From contig NZ_JAKZGR010000002.1 in NCBI RefSeq assembly GCF_022549675.1, positions 248,001 through 312,000 of the forward strand: a stretch of 64,000 bases of DNA. Direction: 5' to 3'. This document shows positions 20,106-28,181 of the stretch, piece by piece. Both the position numbers and the translations under genes were made by a program. Within the stretch, counting starts at the first letter, position 1. Each line of letters opens with the position of its first letter. Below the pieces are notes generated by a model. It did no database searches, was not told where the DNA came from, and saw only the letters and a program-made list of their open reading frames with translations. The DNA is from Belliella kenyensis (GTDB taxonomy: Bacteria > Bacteroidota > Bacteroidia > Cytophagales > Cyclobacteriaceae).

Positions 20106-20922
20106 AAAAATCAACAAGTATCTCTACAACGGGAAAGAACACCTGACCGACTTAAACCTTAATCTATACGACTTTGGGGCGAGGTATTTTGACCCCGTGA
20201 TAGGGCGATGGACAAGCCCGGATCCCATGGCCAGTGAAAGAAGCTGGGTAAGCCCGTACAACTACGTGCAAAACAACCCGCTGAACAGGATCGATCCTGA
20301 TGGTAGGTTTGATTGGGTTATCAATAAGGATAACGAGGTTTATTGGGATGAAAATGCGACTTCTCAGGCAACAACGAAGACGGGTGAGACCTATCTTGGG
20401 AAAATGGGTTTTGGGGTAGATGAACAAACGGGAAATACAAAGGTGTACAACCCTGATGGAGTTATAAATGAAGGGGTAAGAAGTTTGCCAGAGGTCACAG
20501 TATCTTCTGGTAACCCGGTCACGGATGCTATATACAAGGGGAACAGGGATTTTGCCCTTGGGGCCCTTGATTTGACCAGTCAAACGTTTGGAAAGGTCGG
20601 AGCCAGTGCTACGGTTGCAGGACTTGTTATTGCTCCTTTTGCTCCACCTGTTGGTGCTGGTTTAATAACGATAGGAGAAACATTTTCTGCGGTTTCTGGA
20701 ACAGCCAGTGCTGCGCTAAATTTAAATCGTGGAAATATTGGAGCAGCTTTTACTGATGCTGCATTACTTTCCATTGGTTCATTCGGAAGTGCAGGAATTA
20801 AAAGCCTCGAGGGAGGAGCGGTGAATTCAACTGGACAATACCTATTAAGAGGAACCCAAAACACGAGTTTGGAGATTACTAATCACTTAATAGTACCTGC
20901 TTTTCAAAATCGTAAAAAATAA
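20106..20922 (+). pseudogene. Orphan rhs tip 1 (no start codon of its own)
   Basis: The frame opens right after a TAA with KINK-YLYNGKEHLTD, followed by the core (YDFGARYFDPVIGRW, NPLNRIDPDG) and a tip of about 190 residues. There is no plausible ATG before the core; only a GTG at codon 31 exists. It is therefore a silent cassette that would be expressed only after fusion to an upstream rhs frame. The tip has a linker (LPEVTVSSG), then a Gly/Ala-rich hydrophobic segment (VAGLVIAPFAPPVGAG) and ends NHLIVPAFQNRKK. The catalytic fold is not recognised; the hydrophobic part could be membrane-active or a pretoxin linker. It matches the copy at 28227-29030. Confidence 0.75.
20119..20132 (+). repeat. 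rhs core boundary sequence, copy 1 (left end of element copy 1)
   Basis: TATCTCTACAACGG is preceded by host-side sequence (AAAATCAACAAG), which differs from the sequence before copies 2 and 3. It marks the left border of the 8.1-kb unit and is the candidate attachment site on this side. Confidence 0.8.
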
Positions 20923-20927
20923 GAAAT

Positions 20928-21101
20928 ATGCTACTATTAGGAATAATAAGTTTGATTCTCGGTGCCCTTATACTTTATAAAATGATTAGACATCCTTTTA
21001 AATATGATGATGGAGCTATCAATTTTAAAGGATATGCATCGGGAATAATTTTTACCTTAATAGGTATTTACGTTCTTTTTGACTACTTTAAGATTCTTTA
21101 A
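20928..21101 (+). CDS. Small membrane protein, immunity candidate for orphan tip 1
   Basis: This 57-codon ORF begins 5 bp after the tip stop codon. It has two hydrophobic helices (LLLGIISLILGALILY and GIIFTLIGIYVLFDYF) separated by a short loop with DDGA. The placement directly after the tip and before a terminator fits an immunity protein. A membrane location would fit a toxin acting at the membrane. No family recognised. Confidence 0.6.
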   Translation: MLLLGIISLILGALILYKMIRHPFKYDDGAINFKGYASGIIFTLIGIYVLFDYFKIL

Positions 21102-21127
21102 AATCAATATAAAGTAGAACGTAGAGA

Positions 21128-21159
21128 AGCCCGGTAAATTAACATCCGGGCTTTTTTTA
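21128..21159 (+). terminator. Terminator between tip cassette and element genes
   Basis: AGCCCGG, an 11-base loop and CCGGGCT are followed by TTTTTTTAT. It ends the tip-immunity transcript and sits directly against the convergent XRE gene. GC content rises sharply on its right side. Confidence 0.85.
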
Positions 21160-21495
21160 TTATAGTGCGGCAATACTTTTGAGTTTTGCAGCTTTGATGA
21201 AAGCGTCAATGGTGGCGAAGACGTGCGACTTGTTTTCCGGATCCAGGTTCTGGATCTCCTTCAGTTTTTTGAGTGTTTCGTTGTCAATGCGCTCATACTC
21301 CCCGTCCTTGACCAGGTAATCCAGGGTAACGCCGAGGGCATCGGCGATCTTGGCGGCTACGTCAATGGAGGGGATGTTTTCGCCCCGTTCATACTTACCG
21401 ATGATATCCCCTGAAGTCCCGACGAGCTTGCCCAAGTCTGCCTGCCTGATTTTTTTCTGCTTGCGGGCGAACGCCAATCTGTCTGAAAAAGCCAT
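21160..21495 (-). CDS. XRE-family transcriptional regulator
   Basis: The 111-aa product has an N-terminal helix-turn-helix (RLAFARKQKKIRQADLGKLV, then GTSGDIIGKYERG and PSIDVAAKIADALGV) and a helical C-terminus (ETLKKLKEIQNL, AFIKAAKL). The frame is open 13 codons further upstream, but the start MAFSDR at 21495 is chosen because the upstream Met (21534) overlaps the -7 element of its own promoter. It is divergent from the 77-aa and primase genes and probably represses the element's replication and recombination operon, binding the inverted repeat at 21524-21547. Confidence 0.85.
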   Translation of the reverse strand: MAFSDRLAFARKQKKIRQADLGKLVGTSGDIIGKYERGENIPSIDVAAKIADALGVTLDYLVKDGEYERIDNETLKKLKEIQNLDPENKSHVFATIDAFIKAAKLKSIAAL

Positions 21496-21523
21496 AAATA
21501 CCTCGTTTTTGAGAGTTATATGA

Positions 21524-21547
21524 TAGTGATTCACAAAAATACATCAC
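21524..21547. promoter_or_regulatory. Operator candidate for the XRE regulator
   Basis: AGTGAT and ATCACT form an inverted repeat with a 12-base spacer. It overlaps the -7 box of the leftward promoter and lies upstream of the rightward one, as expected for autoregulation. Confidence 0.45.
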
Positions 21548-21564
21548 TTATAGGTCAAATACAA
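21533..21564 (-). promoter_or_regulatory. Leftward Bacteroidota promoter (XRE gene)
   Basis: On the minus strand TATTTTTG matches the TAnnTTTG -7 consensus exactly, with TTG about 20 bases upstream. The transcript would start near 21527, upstream of the ATG at 21495. Confidence 0.55.
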
Positions 21565-21575
21565 TTAACATAGCT

Positions 21576-21607
21576 CTTGCATGTAAAAGTTAAATGGGTT
21601 AGTTTTG
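21576..21607 (+). promoter_or_regulatory. Rightward Bacteroidota promoter (77-aa/primase operon)
   Basis: CTTG at 21576-21579 and TAGTTTTG at 21600-21607 match the TTTG/TAnnTTTG pattern with 20-base spacing. The first gene starts 39 bases downstream. Confidence 0.6.
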
Positions 21608-21646
21608 TGAGGTATTTATCAGATGTAAATTTTTAAAGAAAGTTTT

Positions 21647-21880
21647 ATGGCAGAGAAAAAAGAGTACCTATACGATTACGGGGGACTGGATCTGTTCCTT
21701 GAAAACTTCGTGGATGCCCCCGAGCTGAAAAGGCATCTGGACGAGCTGCTGCTGATACTGGTCACCCACATGTGCCTTGTGGAAAGGGAGCCGGACTGCG
21801 GCCGGGAACTGTTGGAGCTGTATGCGATACTGAGCGATCTGAGAGACCTGTTCGGTAATCTGGAAAAGAAGGCGGATTAA
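21647..21880 (+). CDS. 77-aa element protein of unknown function
   Basis: This is a small, helical, Leu- and acid-rich protein (LFLENFVDAPELKRHLDELLLILVTHMC, LYAILSDLRDLFGNLEKKAD). It starts the rightward operon and ends 3 bp before the primase gene, so it is co-translated with it. There are no Cys pairs or HTH. It may be a replication-accessory or copy-control protein; this rests on position only. Confidence 0.7.
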   Translation: MAEKKEYLYDYGGLDLFLENFVDAPELKRHLDELLLILVTHMCLVEREPDCGRELLELYAILSDLRDLFGNLEKKAD

Positions 21881-21883
21881 GCG

Positions 21884-24712
21884 ATGGAAATACAGGAGAT
21901 CAAAACCAGACTGACGCTTAAGGAAGTCCTGGAACATTACGGCTTGAAACCGGACAAGCAAAGCAGGCTGAACTGCCCGTTCCACGATGACAAGACCCCG
22001 AGCATGCAGGTGTACTACAAGACCCAGACTGCCTACTGCTTCAGTTCCAACTGCCCCACGCATGGCAAGAGCCTGGACGTGATCGACTTTATCATGCATA
22101 TGGAACAGACGGACAAGCATCAGGCAATCCTCAAAGCTGGGGAACTGATCACAGGCACGGCTTCCCCTGCCCAGAAACTGACTAGGGTTGCGCTGCTCAC
22201 AAACATGTTCACCTACTTCAAGAACGCCATGCACAACAGCAGACCTGCCCGTGAATACCTGGAAAGCCGTGGACTGGACCATGGCAAAACGGATGTTGGC
22301 TACAACAGTGGCCAGTTCCACCACGGCACAAGGAAGGACAATGAACTGATCGAAGCCTGCCTTAAATACGGCCTGCTGCTGGACAGGGGACACGTGAACA
22401 ACCGCACGGGCGAGAAGGCTTACAGCCCCTTCGGGAAGGGCGGGATCGTGTTCCCGCTCCGAAACAGTGAGAACCAAATAACCAGCCTGTACTTCCGCAG
22501 CACGGCAGACGACAGGCAGGCACGCCACTTTTACCTGAAAGACCGCCAGGGGCTTTACCCGTGTTATCCGAAACAGGAGGCCACCAAACTAATCCTGACC
22601 GAAGCCATCATCGATGCGGCCACCTTGCTCCAAATCCCCGGGATCACCAATGAATCCCGCCAAGACGGGACAGGTTATCAAATACTTGCCTGCTACGGCA
22701 CCAACGGGCTGACAGAGGAACATATCAGCGCAATCCAATCACTCAACAACCTAGAAGAGATTGTTTTCTTTTTTGACGGTGATGCCGCCGGACTGGAAGG
22801 GGCAAGGAAACAGGGCGAAAAGCTGAAAGGCCTGCTGCCGGAAATCAAAATCAGCCGGGTAAATACACCTGAGGGCGAGGATGTAAACAGCCTGTATGTC
22901 AACCATGCGGACAGTGCGGAAGAACTCTTTAGACACCTGTTGGACAGCCGTACCCATTTTGAATCGCCAAACGGATCTTTTTACTCTTCAAATGAAAAAA
23001 AAGAAATCCGGGAGCAGATACCGCTGAAAACCGAACAGAAGGATCATCAGAGAGATCAGAATGGTTCAGATGAAATAAAAAAAGAAGTGCGGAAACAGGT
23101 GATCCAACCGGCAGTCCCTGAACCGTCCAAATCCGTCCCACAGCCAAAAGTCAATACGCAGGAAACCAATCGATGCCATGCGGCAGGCAGGTTTGATACT
23201 TCCAACCCACACAGAATCATATACTTTACCGACACGGCGCATTACTATGTAAAGGGCGGGGTGCGCCAGGAACCCGACAGACTGCAGATCAGCCTGATGG
23301 TCGAGGGGAAGGGCAACAGTGCCTACAACCGCTACCGCAACCGCCTGGACCTGTACGAGAACAAACAGACGGAACGGATAGCAAGGGAGGCGGCCGAAAA
23401 GCTGAACCTCAGGGCAGACCTGTTGGAGCTGGACCTGTGCAGGCTGACCGACCTTCTGGAGGACTACCGGGACAGCAGGGAAACAGGGCAGAAGCAGGAA
23501 AGCACAAGGGCAGCCCTGGACAGTACTGCAAGCGGGCGGTGCAGGGACTTTTTGGGCAAACCCAACCTGATCCAGCGGATCAACGGACTGATAGGCAAGG
23601 CGGGCGTGGTGGGCGAGGAAAACAACCGGGTGTTCCTGTTCTGCATCGCCGCCAGTTACGGGATGCCCGACACGCTTCACGCCCTGATCCAGGGATCGAG
23701 CGGATCGGGCAAGACCCACCTTTTGGTGAAGATCAGCAGCTTTATCCCCGATGAAGATGTGAAAAGGTTCACCAGGGTCACGGAGAGCAGTTTTTACAAC
23801 TACGGGATGTACGACCTGAAAAACAAGCTGATCTGCCTGGAAGACCTGGACGGGATGAAGGAAGAGGCGCAGCTGGCCTTCCGGGAACTGCAGTCAAGGG
23901 AGATGCTGTCGAGCAGCACCACGGGACAGGACGAGAAGGGCAACAACCGGGCGTATGAAAAGATCGTCTACGGGCCGATCGCATCGATGGCCTGCACGAC
24001 CAAGGGGGAGATATACGAGGACAACATGAACCGCTGTTTTTTGATCGCCGTGGACGAGACCAAAGAGCAGACGCAAAGGATCATCCAATACCAGAACCAA
24101 AAGGCATCCGGGAAGATTGACGGACAGGAAGAAAGGAAGGCCACGGAGTTTATACAGGACTGTATCCGGATGCTGAAACCGCATGAAGTGGTGAATCCAT
24201 ACGCAGATAAAGTGAACCTGCCGGAAGAGGCCCACAAGATCAGGCGGCTGAACGGGCTGTACCAGAGCTTCGTGAAGCAGATGACCCTGATGAACCAGTA
24301 CAGGAGGAAAAAAGATCAGAAAGGGAGATTGATCACGGAGAAGGAAGACCTGCAGGTAGCCGCAGAAATCATGTTTGACAGCATCGTGCTGAAGATAGAC
24401 GAGCTGGACGGCAGCCTTCGGCTGTTCTACGAGCAGCTAAAGACCTATGTCAAAAGCAAGGGAGAGGCGTATGAATCATACAGTTTTGGCCAAAGGGAGA
24501 TCCGGCAGACGCTGAACATCAGCAAGAGCCAGCTGCAGCGCTATATCCATGACCTGTTGAGCCTGGAATACATATGCCAGGCAGGCGGGCATATCAACAA
24601 GGGCTACCGCTATAAGATTGTGTACTGGGACGATGTGGCCAAGCTGAAAGGCAAGGTGAAACGGCATTTACAGGGGCAATTGGATCAACTTGAGATCTTG
24701 GCGACCCATTAG
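21884..24712 (+). CDS. Primase-helicase (CHC2 zinc finger, TOPRIM, P-loop ATPase)
   Basis: The 942-aa product starts with a CHC2 zinc finger (C31-PF-H34, C52 and C57) that binds template DNA. A TOPRIM catalytic fold follows (ILTEAIID with Glu near 240; FFFDGDAAG with Asp near 298 and 300), then a low-complexity charged linker (about 350-420), and a P-loop ATPase (GSSGSGKTH near 604; Walker B LICLEDLDG near 649). The C-terminal 100 residues resemble a winged-helix module (REIRQTLNISKSQLQRYIHDLLS). It should prime and unwind DNA, so the element can probably replicate as a circle. It is the largest gene of the element, and its codon use is GC-rich. Confidence 0.87.
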   Translation: MEIQEIKTRLTLKEVLEHYGLKPDKQSRLNCPFHDDKTPSMQVYYKTQTAYCFSSNCPTHGKSLDVIDFIMHMEQTDKHQAILKAGELITGTASPAQKLTRVALLTNMFTYFKNAMHNSRPAREYLESRGLDHGKTDVGYNSGQFHHGTRKDNELIEACLKYGLLLDRGHVNNRTGEKAYSPFGKGGIVFPLRNSENQITSLYFRSTADDRQARHFYLKDRQGLYPCYPKQEATKLILTEAIIDAATLLQIPGITNESRQDGTGYQILACYGTNGLTEEHISAIQSLNNLEEIVFFFDGDAAGLEGARKQGEKLKGLLPEIKISRVNTPEGEDVNSLYVNHADSAEELFRHLLDSRTHFESPNGSFYSSNEKKEIREQIPLKTEQKDHQRDQNGSDEIKKEVRKQVIQPAVPEPSKSVPQPKVNTQETNRCHAAGRFDTSNPHRIIYFTDTAHYYVKGGVRQEPDRLQISLMVEGKGNSAYNRYRNRLDLYENKQTERIAREAAEKLNLRADLLELDLCRLTDLLEDYRDSRETGQKQESTRAALDSTASGRCRDFLGKPNLIQRINGLIGKAGVVGEENNRVFLFCIAASYGMPDTLHALIQGSSGSGKTHLLVKISSFIPDEDVKRFTRVTESSFYNYGMYDLKNKLICLEDLDGMKEEAQLAFRELQSREMLSSSTTGQDEKGNNRAYEKIVYGPIASMACTTKGEIYEDNMNRCFLIAVDETKEQTQRIIQYQNQKASGKIDGQEERKATEFIQDCIRMLKPHEVVNPYADKVNLPEEAHKIRRLNGLYQSFVKQMTLMNQYRRKKDQKGRLITEKEDLQVAAEIMFDSIVLKIDELDGSLRLFYEQLKTYVKSKGEAYESYSFGQREIRQTLNISKSQLQRYIHDLLSLEYICQAGGHINKGYRYKIVYWDDVAKLKGKVKRHLQGQLDQLEILATH

Positions 24713-24794
24713 CGACCCAGCCGTTTTGGGTCGCAAGAATCTACCTTTAAAGCCCAAAAAGGCTGAAAATGGCCCTAAATCAAGCTGGCGACCC
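24701..24794. repeat. Cluster of GCGACCC repeats before the recombinase genes
   Basis: GCGACCC occurs directly at 24701, 24712 and 24788, and as GGGTCGC at 24728-24734. The second and the inverted copy form a hairpin (GCGACCCA, 7-base loop, TGGGTCGC, 24712-24734). No T-run follows, so it is unlikely to be a plain terminator. It may be an iteron or recombinase arm-site cluster. The gap 24713-24881 holds nothing else. Confidence 0.5.
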
Positions 24795-24881
24795 GTGACC
24801 CAGGAAAACGTACGCTCCCCCTTCAGCAACTGTTACGACGAAAGGCAAGGCATGCCACTTTGAAAACCAAAAACCACCACC

Positions 24882-25793
24882 ATGAAGCATTTACCGATAT
24901 ATAACAAGGAATACCGGGAGCTTCTCCTGGACTTTAGGCTGTACCTGGAACGTACGGGCTACAACAAAGGGAGCTGTGAAGCCCTGCCATCCTGCCTGCG
25001 GGAGTTTTTTCACCGGATGGAAGGCCTTGGTATCCATGGACTGGACGGCATCACGCCCGGGCATATCCTGGAACACTGGGAGTACCTGAGAACAAGGCCG
25101 AGCCAAAGGGGCGGCAGTTTGAGCGAAAGCCAGATCAACCATCACCTGTACGCCTTGAAAACCTTCATGAACTACCGGCAGGCCGCTGGGGACATCGAAA
25201 GCAACCCCTTCGGCGCACTGGCCTTCCCGAGGCCGGAACATCCGCCCAGAAAGGTGTTGAGCAGGGAAGAAATCAAGGCCCTCTACGGTGTATGTGAGAC
25301 CCTTCGTGACCATGCCATGCTAAGCCTGTTTTACGGCTGCGGGCTGAGAAGGTCGGAGGCGGAAAAGCTGGACATATCCGACATCCACTTCAAGGGACAG
25401 CTGCTTTATGTGCGTTCCGGCAAGGGCGGAAAAAGAAGGGCCGTTCCGATGGGCGTACAGGTAACCCAAGACCTGAAAGGTTATTACCTGAATGAAAGGG
25501 AGTCCTACAGAAATGGAACGGCCGCCGACAGCCTAAAGGCTTTTATGCTCAACAACCACGGGAACAGGATGTCGGGGGACAGCTTTTGGAGACGGCTCGG
25601 ATACCTGGTCGAACAGGCGGGCTTTACAGATCGGATCGGCCTTCACTGCCTGCGGCACAGCATCGCCACGCACCTTTTGGAAGGCGGCCTGGGCATCGAG
25701 CAGGTCAGGGACTTTTTGGGCCACCGCCATCTTGAGACGACCCAGCTATACGCCAAAATCAGCAAACATTACCTATCCAAACAGATATGTTGA
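24882..25793 (+). CDS. Tyrosine recombinase A (XerC/D-like, complete catalytic set)
   Basis: The 303-aa product has an N-terminal SAM-like core-binding domain (YLERTGYNKGSCEALPSCL...) and a C-terminal catalytic domain. All catalytic residues are visible: Arg156 in GLRRSE, Lys in the beta-hairpin SGKGGKRR, His255-x-x-Arg258 in HCLRHS, His281 in GHRH and the nucleophile Tyr290 in QLYAKI. It should cut and rejoin DNA at the element's attachment site. It overlaps the next recombinase gene by 7 bp (translational coupling), so the two proteins probably work as a heteromer, as in XerCD. Confidence 0.92.
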   Translation: MKHLPIYNKEYRELLLDFRLYLERTGYNKGSCEALPSCLREFFHRMEGLGIHGLDGITPGHILEHWEYLRTRPSQRGGSLSESQINHHLYALKTFMNYRQAAGDIESNPFGALAFPRPEHPPRKVLSREEIKALYGVCETLRDHAMLSLFYGCGLRRSEAEKLDISDIHFKGQLLYVRSGKGGKRRAVPMGVQVTQDLKGYYLNERESYRNGTAADSLKAFMLNNHGNRMSGDSFWRRLGYLVEQAGFTDRIGLHCLRHSIATHLLEGGLGIEQVRDFLGHRHLETTQLYAKISKHYLSKQIC

Positions 25794-26662
25794 AAGATAA
25801 AGAACTGGAAACCTATCTGCTGGAAAGGCACACCCCGGAGACGGCGAAGATCTACCTCCGGGACATCAGGATCTACCTGGATTATATGACCGAGGAGCGG
25901 GCGGAAAAAGCCACCTACCAAGACATCCTGCAGTACGTGGACTACCTGAGGAAGAAACACCAAAACCCAAGGACGGTCAACAGGATGCTTTACGGGGCAA
26001 AATCCTGGCACAACTGGCTGCTGCATACCGGAAAGCGGGATGACCATCCCTGCAAGTTTTTGAGGCTGAGGGATGCCAAGGGACAGGATATCCAGCTGCA
26101 GGATCTTTTTTCTTCAACTGAACTTGAACAGCTGATGGAAAGGAAGGAACGCTATGAAAGCGTAAGGATAAGGAACCAGGTGGTTGTCAGCCTGCTGATC
26201 TACCAGGGATTGCGGCTGAAGGAAACAGAACAGTTGCGGTTACAGGATGTTGACCTGGAAGCGGGGACAATCCACAGCAGGGGCATGGCCAAGACTTTGC
26301 CGAGAACCCTGAAGATGAAACCAAAACAGATCATGCTTTTTTACCGCTACATCCACGAAATACGACCGGGAATACAGAAAGAAGAAACGGAAAAACTGAT
26401 CTTGAACATCCGGGGGAAAGCCATCAAGGCCGATGATATCAACTATCTGGTGGAGACTTTTAGGGACCTGTTCCCCGACAGGAAACTGAATGCCCAAACC
26501 ATCCGGCAGAGCGTGATCGCCCACCTGTTGAAAGAAGGAAAGGACTTACGGGTTGTCCAGGTGTTTGCGGGACATAAAAACCCGAGTTCGACGGAGCGGT
26601 ACAGGCAGACGGGATTGGAGGAACTCAAGGCGGCGGTACAGAAACACCATCCGCTGGGGTAG
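25787..26662 (+). CDS. Tyrosine recombinase B (degenerate HxxR box)
   Basis: The 291-aa product has the same two-domain layout as recombinase A. Catalytic residues: Arg143 in GLRLKE, Lys in the hairpin MAKTLPRTLK, Arg240, His263 in GHKN and Tyr272 in ERYRQT. The first His of the HxxR box is Gln (Q237-T-I-R240) and the following His is also Gln. Such changes are tolerated in partners that act mainly in one half of the reaction. The start ATG lies inside the end of recombinase A. Length and fold are otherwise normal. Confidence 0.88.
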   Translation: MLKDKELETYLLERHTPETAKIYLRDIRIYLDYMTEERAEKATYQDILQYVDYLRKKHQNPRTVNRMLYGAKSWHNWLLHTGKRDDHPCKFLRLRDAKGQDIQLQDLFSSTELEQLMERKERYESVRIRNQVVVSLLIYQGLRLKETEQLRLQDVDLEAGTIHSRGMAKTLPRTLKMKPKQIMLFYRYIHEIRPGIQKEETEKLILNIRGKAIKADDINYLVETFRDLFPDRKLNAQTIRQSVIAHLLKEGKDLRVVQVFAGHKNPSSTERYRQTGLEELKAAVQKHHPLG

Positions 26663-26709
26663 TGTTAAAAAATTTGGAAAATGCAACTAAATACAGTTAC
26701 TTTGAGTTT

Positions 26710-26952
26710 ATGTCTAAGAAGGAAAAACTGATCGCCAGGTTTTTGGGCATGCCATCCGACTTTCATTATGACGAGATGGTGAAACTGCTAGGATACTTTG
26801 GTTTTGAGGAAGTAAAGAAAGGAAAGACCTCCGGTTCGAGGGTAAAATTCGAGAACGGTGAAGGGGTTCCTGTCATGCTCCACAAACCTCACCCAAGCGG
26901 GATCATGAAGCAATACCAAATGAAACAGGTCAGAGAACTATTGGAGTTATGA
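26710..26952 (+). CDS. HicA-type toxin (mRNA interferase)
   Basis: The ATG at 26710 gives an 80-aa protein; the frame is open up to a GTG at 26662, but those 16 extra codons do not look like the family. It has the small dsRBD-like HicA fold: HYDEMVKLLGYFGFEEVKKGKTSGSRVKF, then a His-rich strand MLHKPHP carrying the catalytic His, and the closing helix KQVRELLEL. It should cleave mRNA and stabilise the element by post-segregational killing. It overlaps the hicB start by 4 bp. Confidence 0.8.
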   Translation: MSKKEKLIARFLGMPSDFHYDEMVKLLGYFGFEEVKKGKTSGSRVKFENGEGVPVMLHKPHPSGIMKQYQMKQVRELLEL

Positions 26953-27290
26953 AATATCTGGAATACAAAGGTTATACGGGCAGCATTGAGTACAGTCCCC
27001 AGGATAGTCTGCTCTATGGAAAAGTGTTGGGAATCAGGGGTCTGATCTCCTACGAAGGAGAGACAGGGAAACATCTGGAAGAGGATTTTAGGGAGGCTGT
27101 AGATGCTTATCTGGCAGATTGTAAAGAAGAGGGCAAGTCTCCCGAGAAGCCGTTCAAAGGGAGCTTCAATGTAAGGATATCGGCTACCTTGCACCAAAGA
27201 GCAGCTTTATTGGCGATGGAGGCCAAGACCTCCCTGAACAACTTTGTGGCCGAAGCGATCCGGTTTAGGGTCGACAAAGAGCCTGCCTGA
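26949..27290 (+). CDS. HicB-type antitoxin
   Basis: The 113-aa product has the HicB partial RNase-H-like fold (YTGSIEYSPQDSLLYGKVLG, ETGKHLEEDFREAVDAYL) followed by a ribbon-helix-helix DNA-binding C-terminus (FNVRISATLHQRAALLAMEAK, NNFVAEAIRF). It neutralises HicA and probably autoregulates the pair. It follows hicA with a 4-bp overlap and is the last protein gene of the element. Confidence 0.87.
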   Translation: MKYLEYKGYTGSIEYSPQDSLLYGKVLGIRGLISYEGETGKHLEEDFREAVDAYLADCKEEGKSPEKPFKGSFNVRISATLHQRAALLAMEAKTSLNNFVAEAIRFRVDKEPA

Positions 27291-27598
27291 TTGTTTTTTG
27301 CAGGAATGGGAAACCGTTCCGAAAGGAGGTTTGGAGTAAGGACAACGGTCACAGGTTAAGCGGCGTTCGTCATCGTCATCCGGCAAAAAGCCACGCCAGC
27401 CCGTCAGGCAAGCTTCGTTCCTCAGCCCACCTGCCGCCCTTCGGGTCTCCGCTGCGCTCCGAGGCTGTCATGTCTTTTGCGCTCCTTCCTCTTCCTCACG
27501 GCTGTTCCCGTGTCTGCTTAGGCCGCTTCCCTTCGTTCCGTTCGTTCCTCACTCCACTGCGCTCAGCCGCCACGCATCCACCCACAGCCAGGGTTAAT

Positions 27599-27743
27599 GC
27601 GGGCCTGCGGGCCACCGACAGACCGCAGCGCCCATGATGGACAGTCCAAAAAGAAAGCGGTATCATGGGCACTGCTCACTGCCAGCCACTTCCTACGGTC
27701 GTTTTCCCTGGCAGGCTGTCGGCGGCACCCGCAGGCGGCCCGC
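27599..27743. repeat. Nested inverted repeats forming a three-way-junction structure
   Basis: The outer arms 27599-27621 and 27716-27743 are imperfect complements (shared blocks GCGGGCC, TGCGGG, CCGACAG). Inside are two perfect hairpins: GCCCATGAT/ATCATGGGC (27630-27638 with 27662-27670) and CTGCCAG/CTGGCAG (27679-27685 with 27708-27714). This could be a cruciform origin or a structured RNA. Confidence 0.7.
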
Positions 27744-27789
27744 AACCCAACGCACGAAAAGGCCGGCCGCCTAAAAGTCTAACCCCCAA

Positions 27790-27814
27790 CCCCCGGGATC
27801 ATCCGGGGGCTTTT
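27790..27814 (+). terminator. Strong GC hairpin with short T-run
   Basis: CCCCCGG, loop GATCAT and CCGGGGG are followed by CTTTT. It probably terminates the hicAB or a structural RNA transcript. Confidence 0.65.
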
Positions 27815-28142
27815 CCCGCCCGCAAAGCTAGGACAGATCTCCGAAACCAGGTTGGGTGCAGGAAAAAAACAACAAAAAAGAAGAGCAAAGTTAGGCGGGT
27901 CGCACGGGGCCTGCCCGCCGTCAAAAAGCAAGTCCGCAGGGCTATTTATCCGCCCGCAGACCAGCCACACCTTAAACCGCCCCACTCCCTTGCTTTTTGC
28001 CCATACCCGCCTGATCCAGGGGCTTTCTTTTTTTCCGTTTTTTCTTTTAAGAAGGTGTTTTTAAAAAAAGCCATCCATCTGCCCTTCTTTTTTTCAACTG
28101 AAAATATCTTCAACTGAAAGAAAAAAACTATCTTTATCGGGA

Positions 28143-28159
28143 TATGCCGGAAGGGCATA
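28143..28159. promoter_or_regulatory. Short hairpin before the leader start codon
   Basis: TATGCC and GGCATA form a 6-bp stem with a 5-base loop, 22 bp before the GTG at 28182. A TATCTTTA at 28129 resembles a -7 box but lacks a clear -33 partner. They may control expression of the displaced tip. Confidence 0.4.
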
Positions 28160-28181
28160 ACGTTCTTTAAAGGGGTGTGAG

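Larger units (their letters stand above)
27291..28181 (+). other. GC-rich structured non-coding right end of the element
   Basis: There are 890 bp with no convincing gene; the ORFs here are short, overlapping on both strands and Arg/Pro-rich, as expected of GC-rich non-coding DNA. It contains repeated CTTCGTTCC/TTCGTTCC motifs (27414-27550), the nested inverted repeats at 27599-27743, a terminator-like hairpin at 27790-27809, further GC-rich hairpins near 27894-27926 and a doubled TTCAACTGAAA (28093 and 28110). It is a good place for a replication origin, transfer origin or recombinase arm sites. Confidence 0.6.

Noticed and set aside
21668..22528. Long minus-strand ORF (286 aa) opposite the primase gene, and several more inside 23.0-24.3 kb and their copies
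   Set aside because: They are antisense shadows of a GC-rich gene; the plus frame has clear CHC2, TOPRIM and P-loop motifs and the minus products have no domain-like features.
27563..28158. Several ORFs of 60-150 aa in the GC-rich right end of the element
   Set aside because: They overlap on both strands, are Pro/Arg-rich and low in complexity, and coincide with inverted repeats and terminators; non-coding DNA is more likely.
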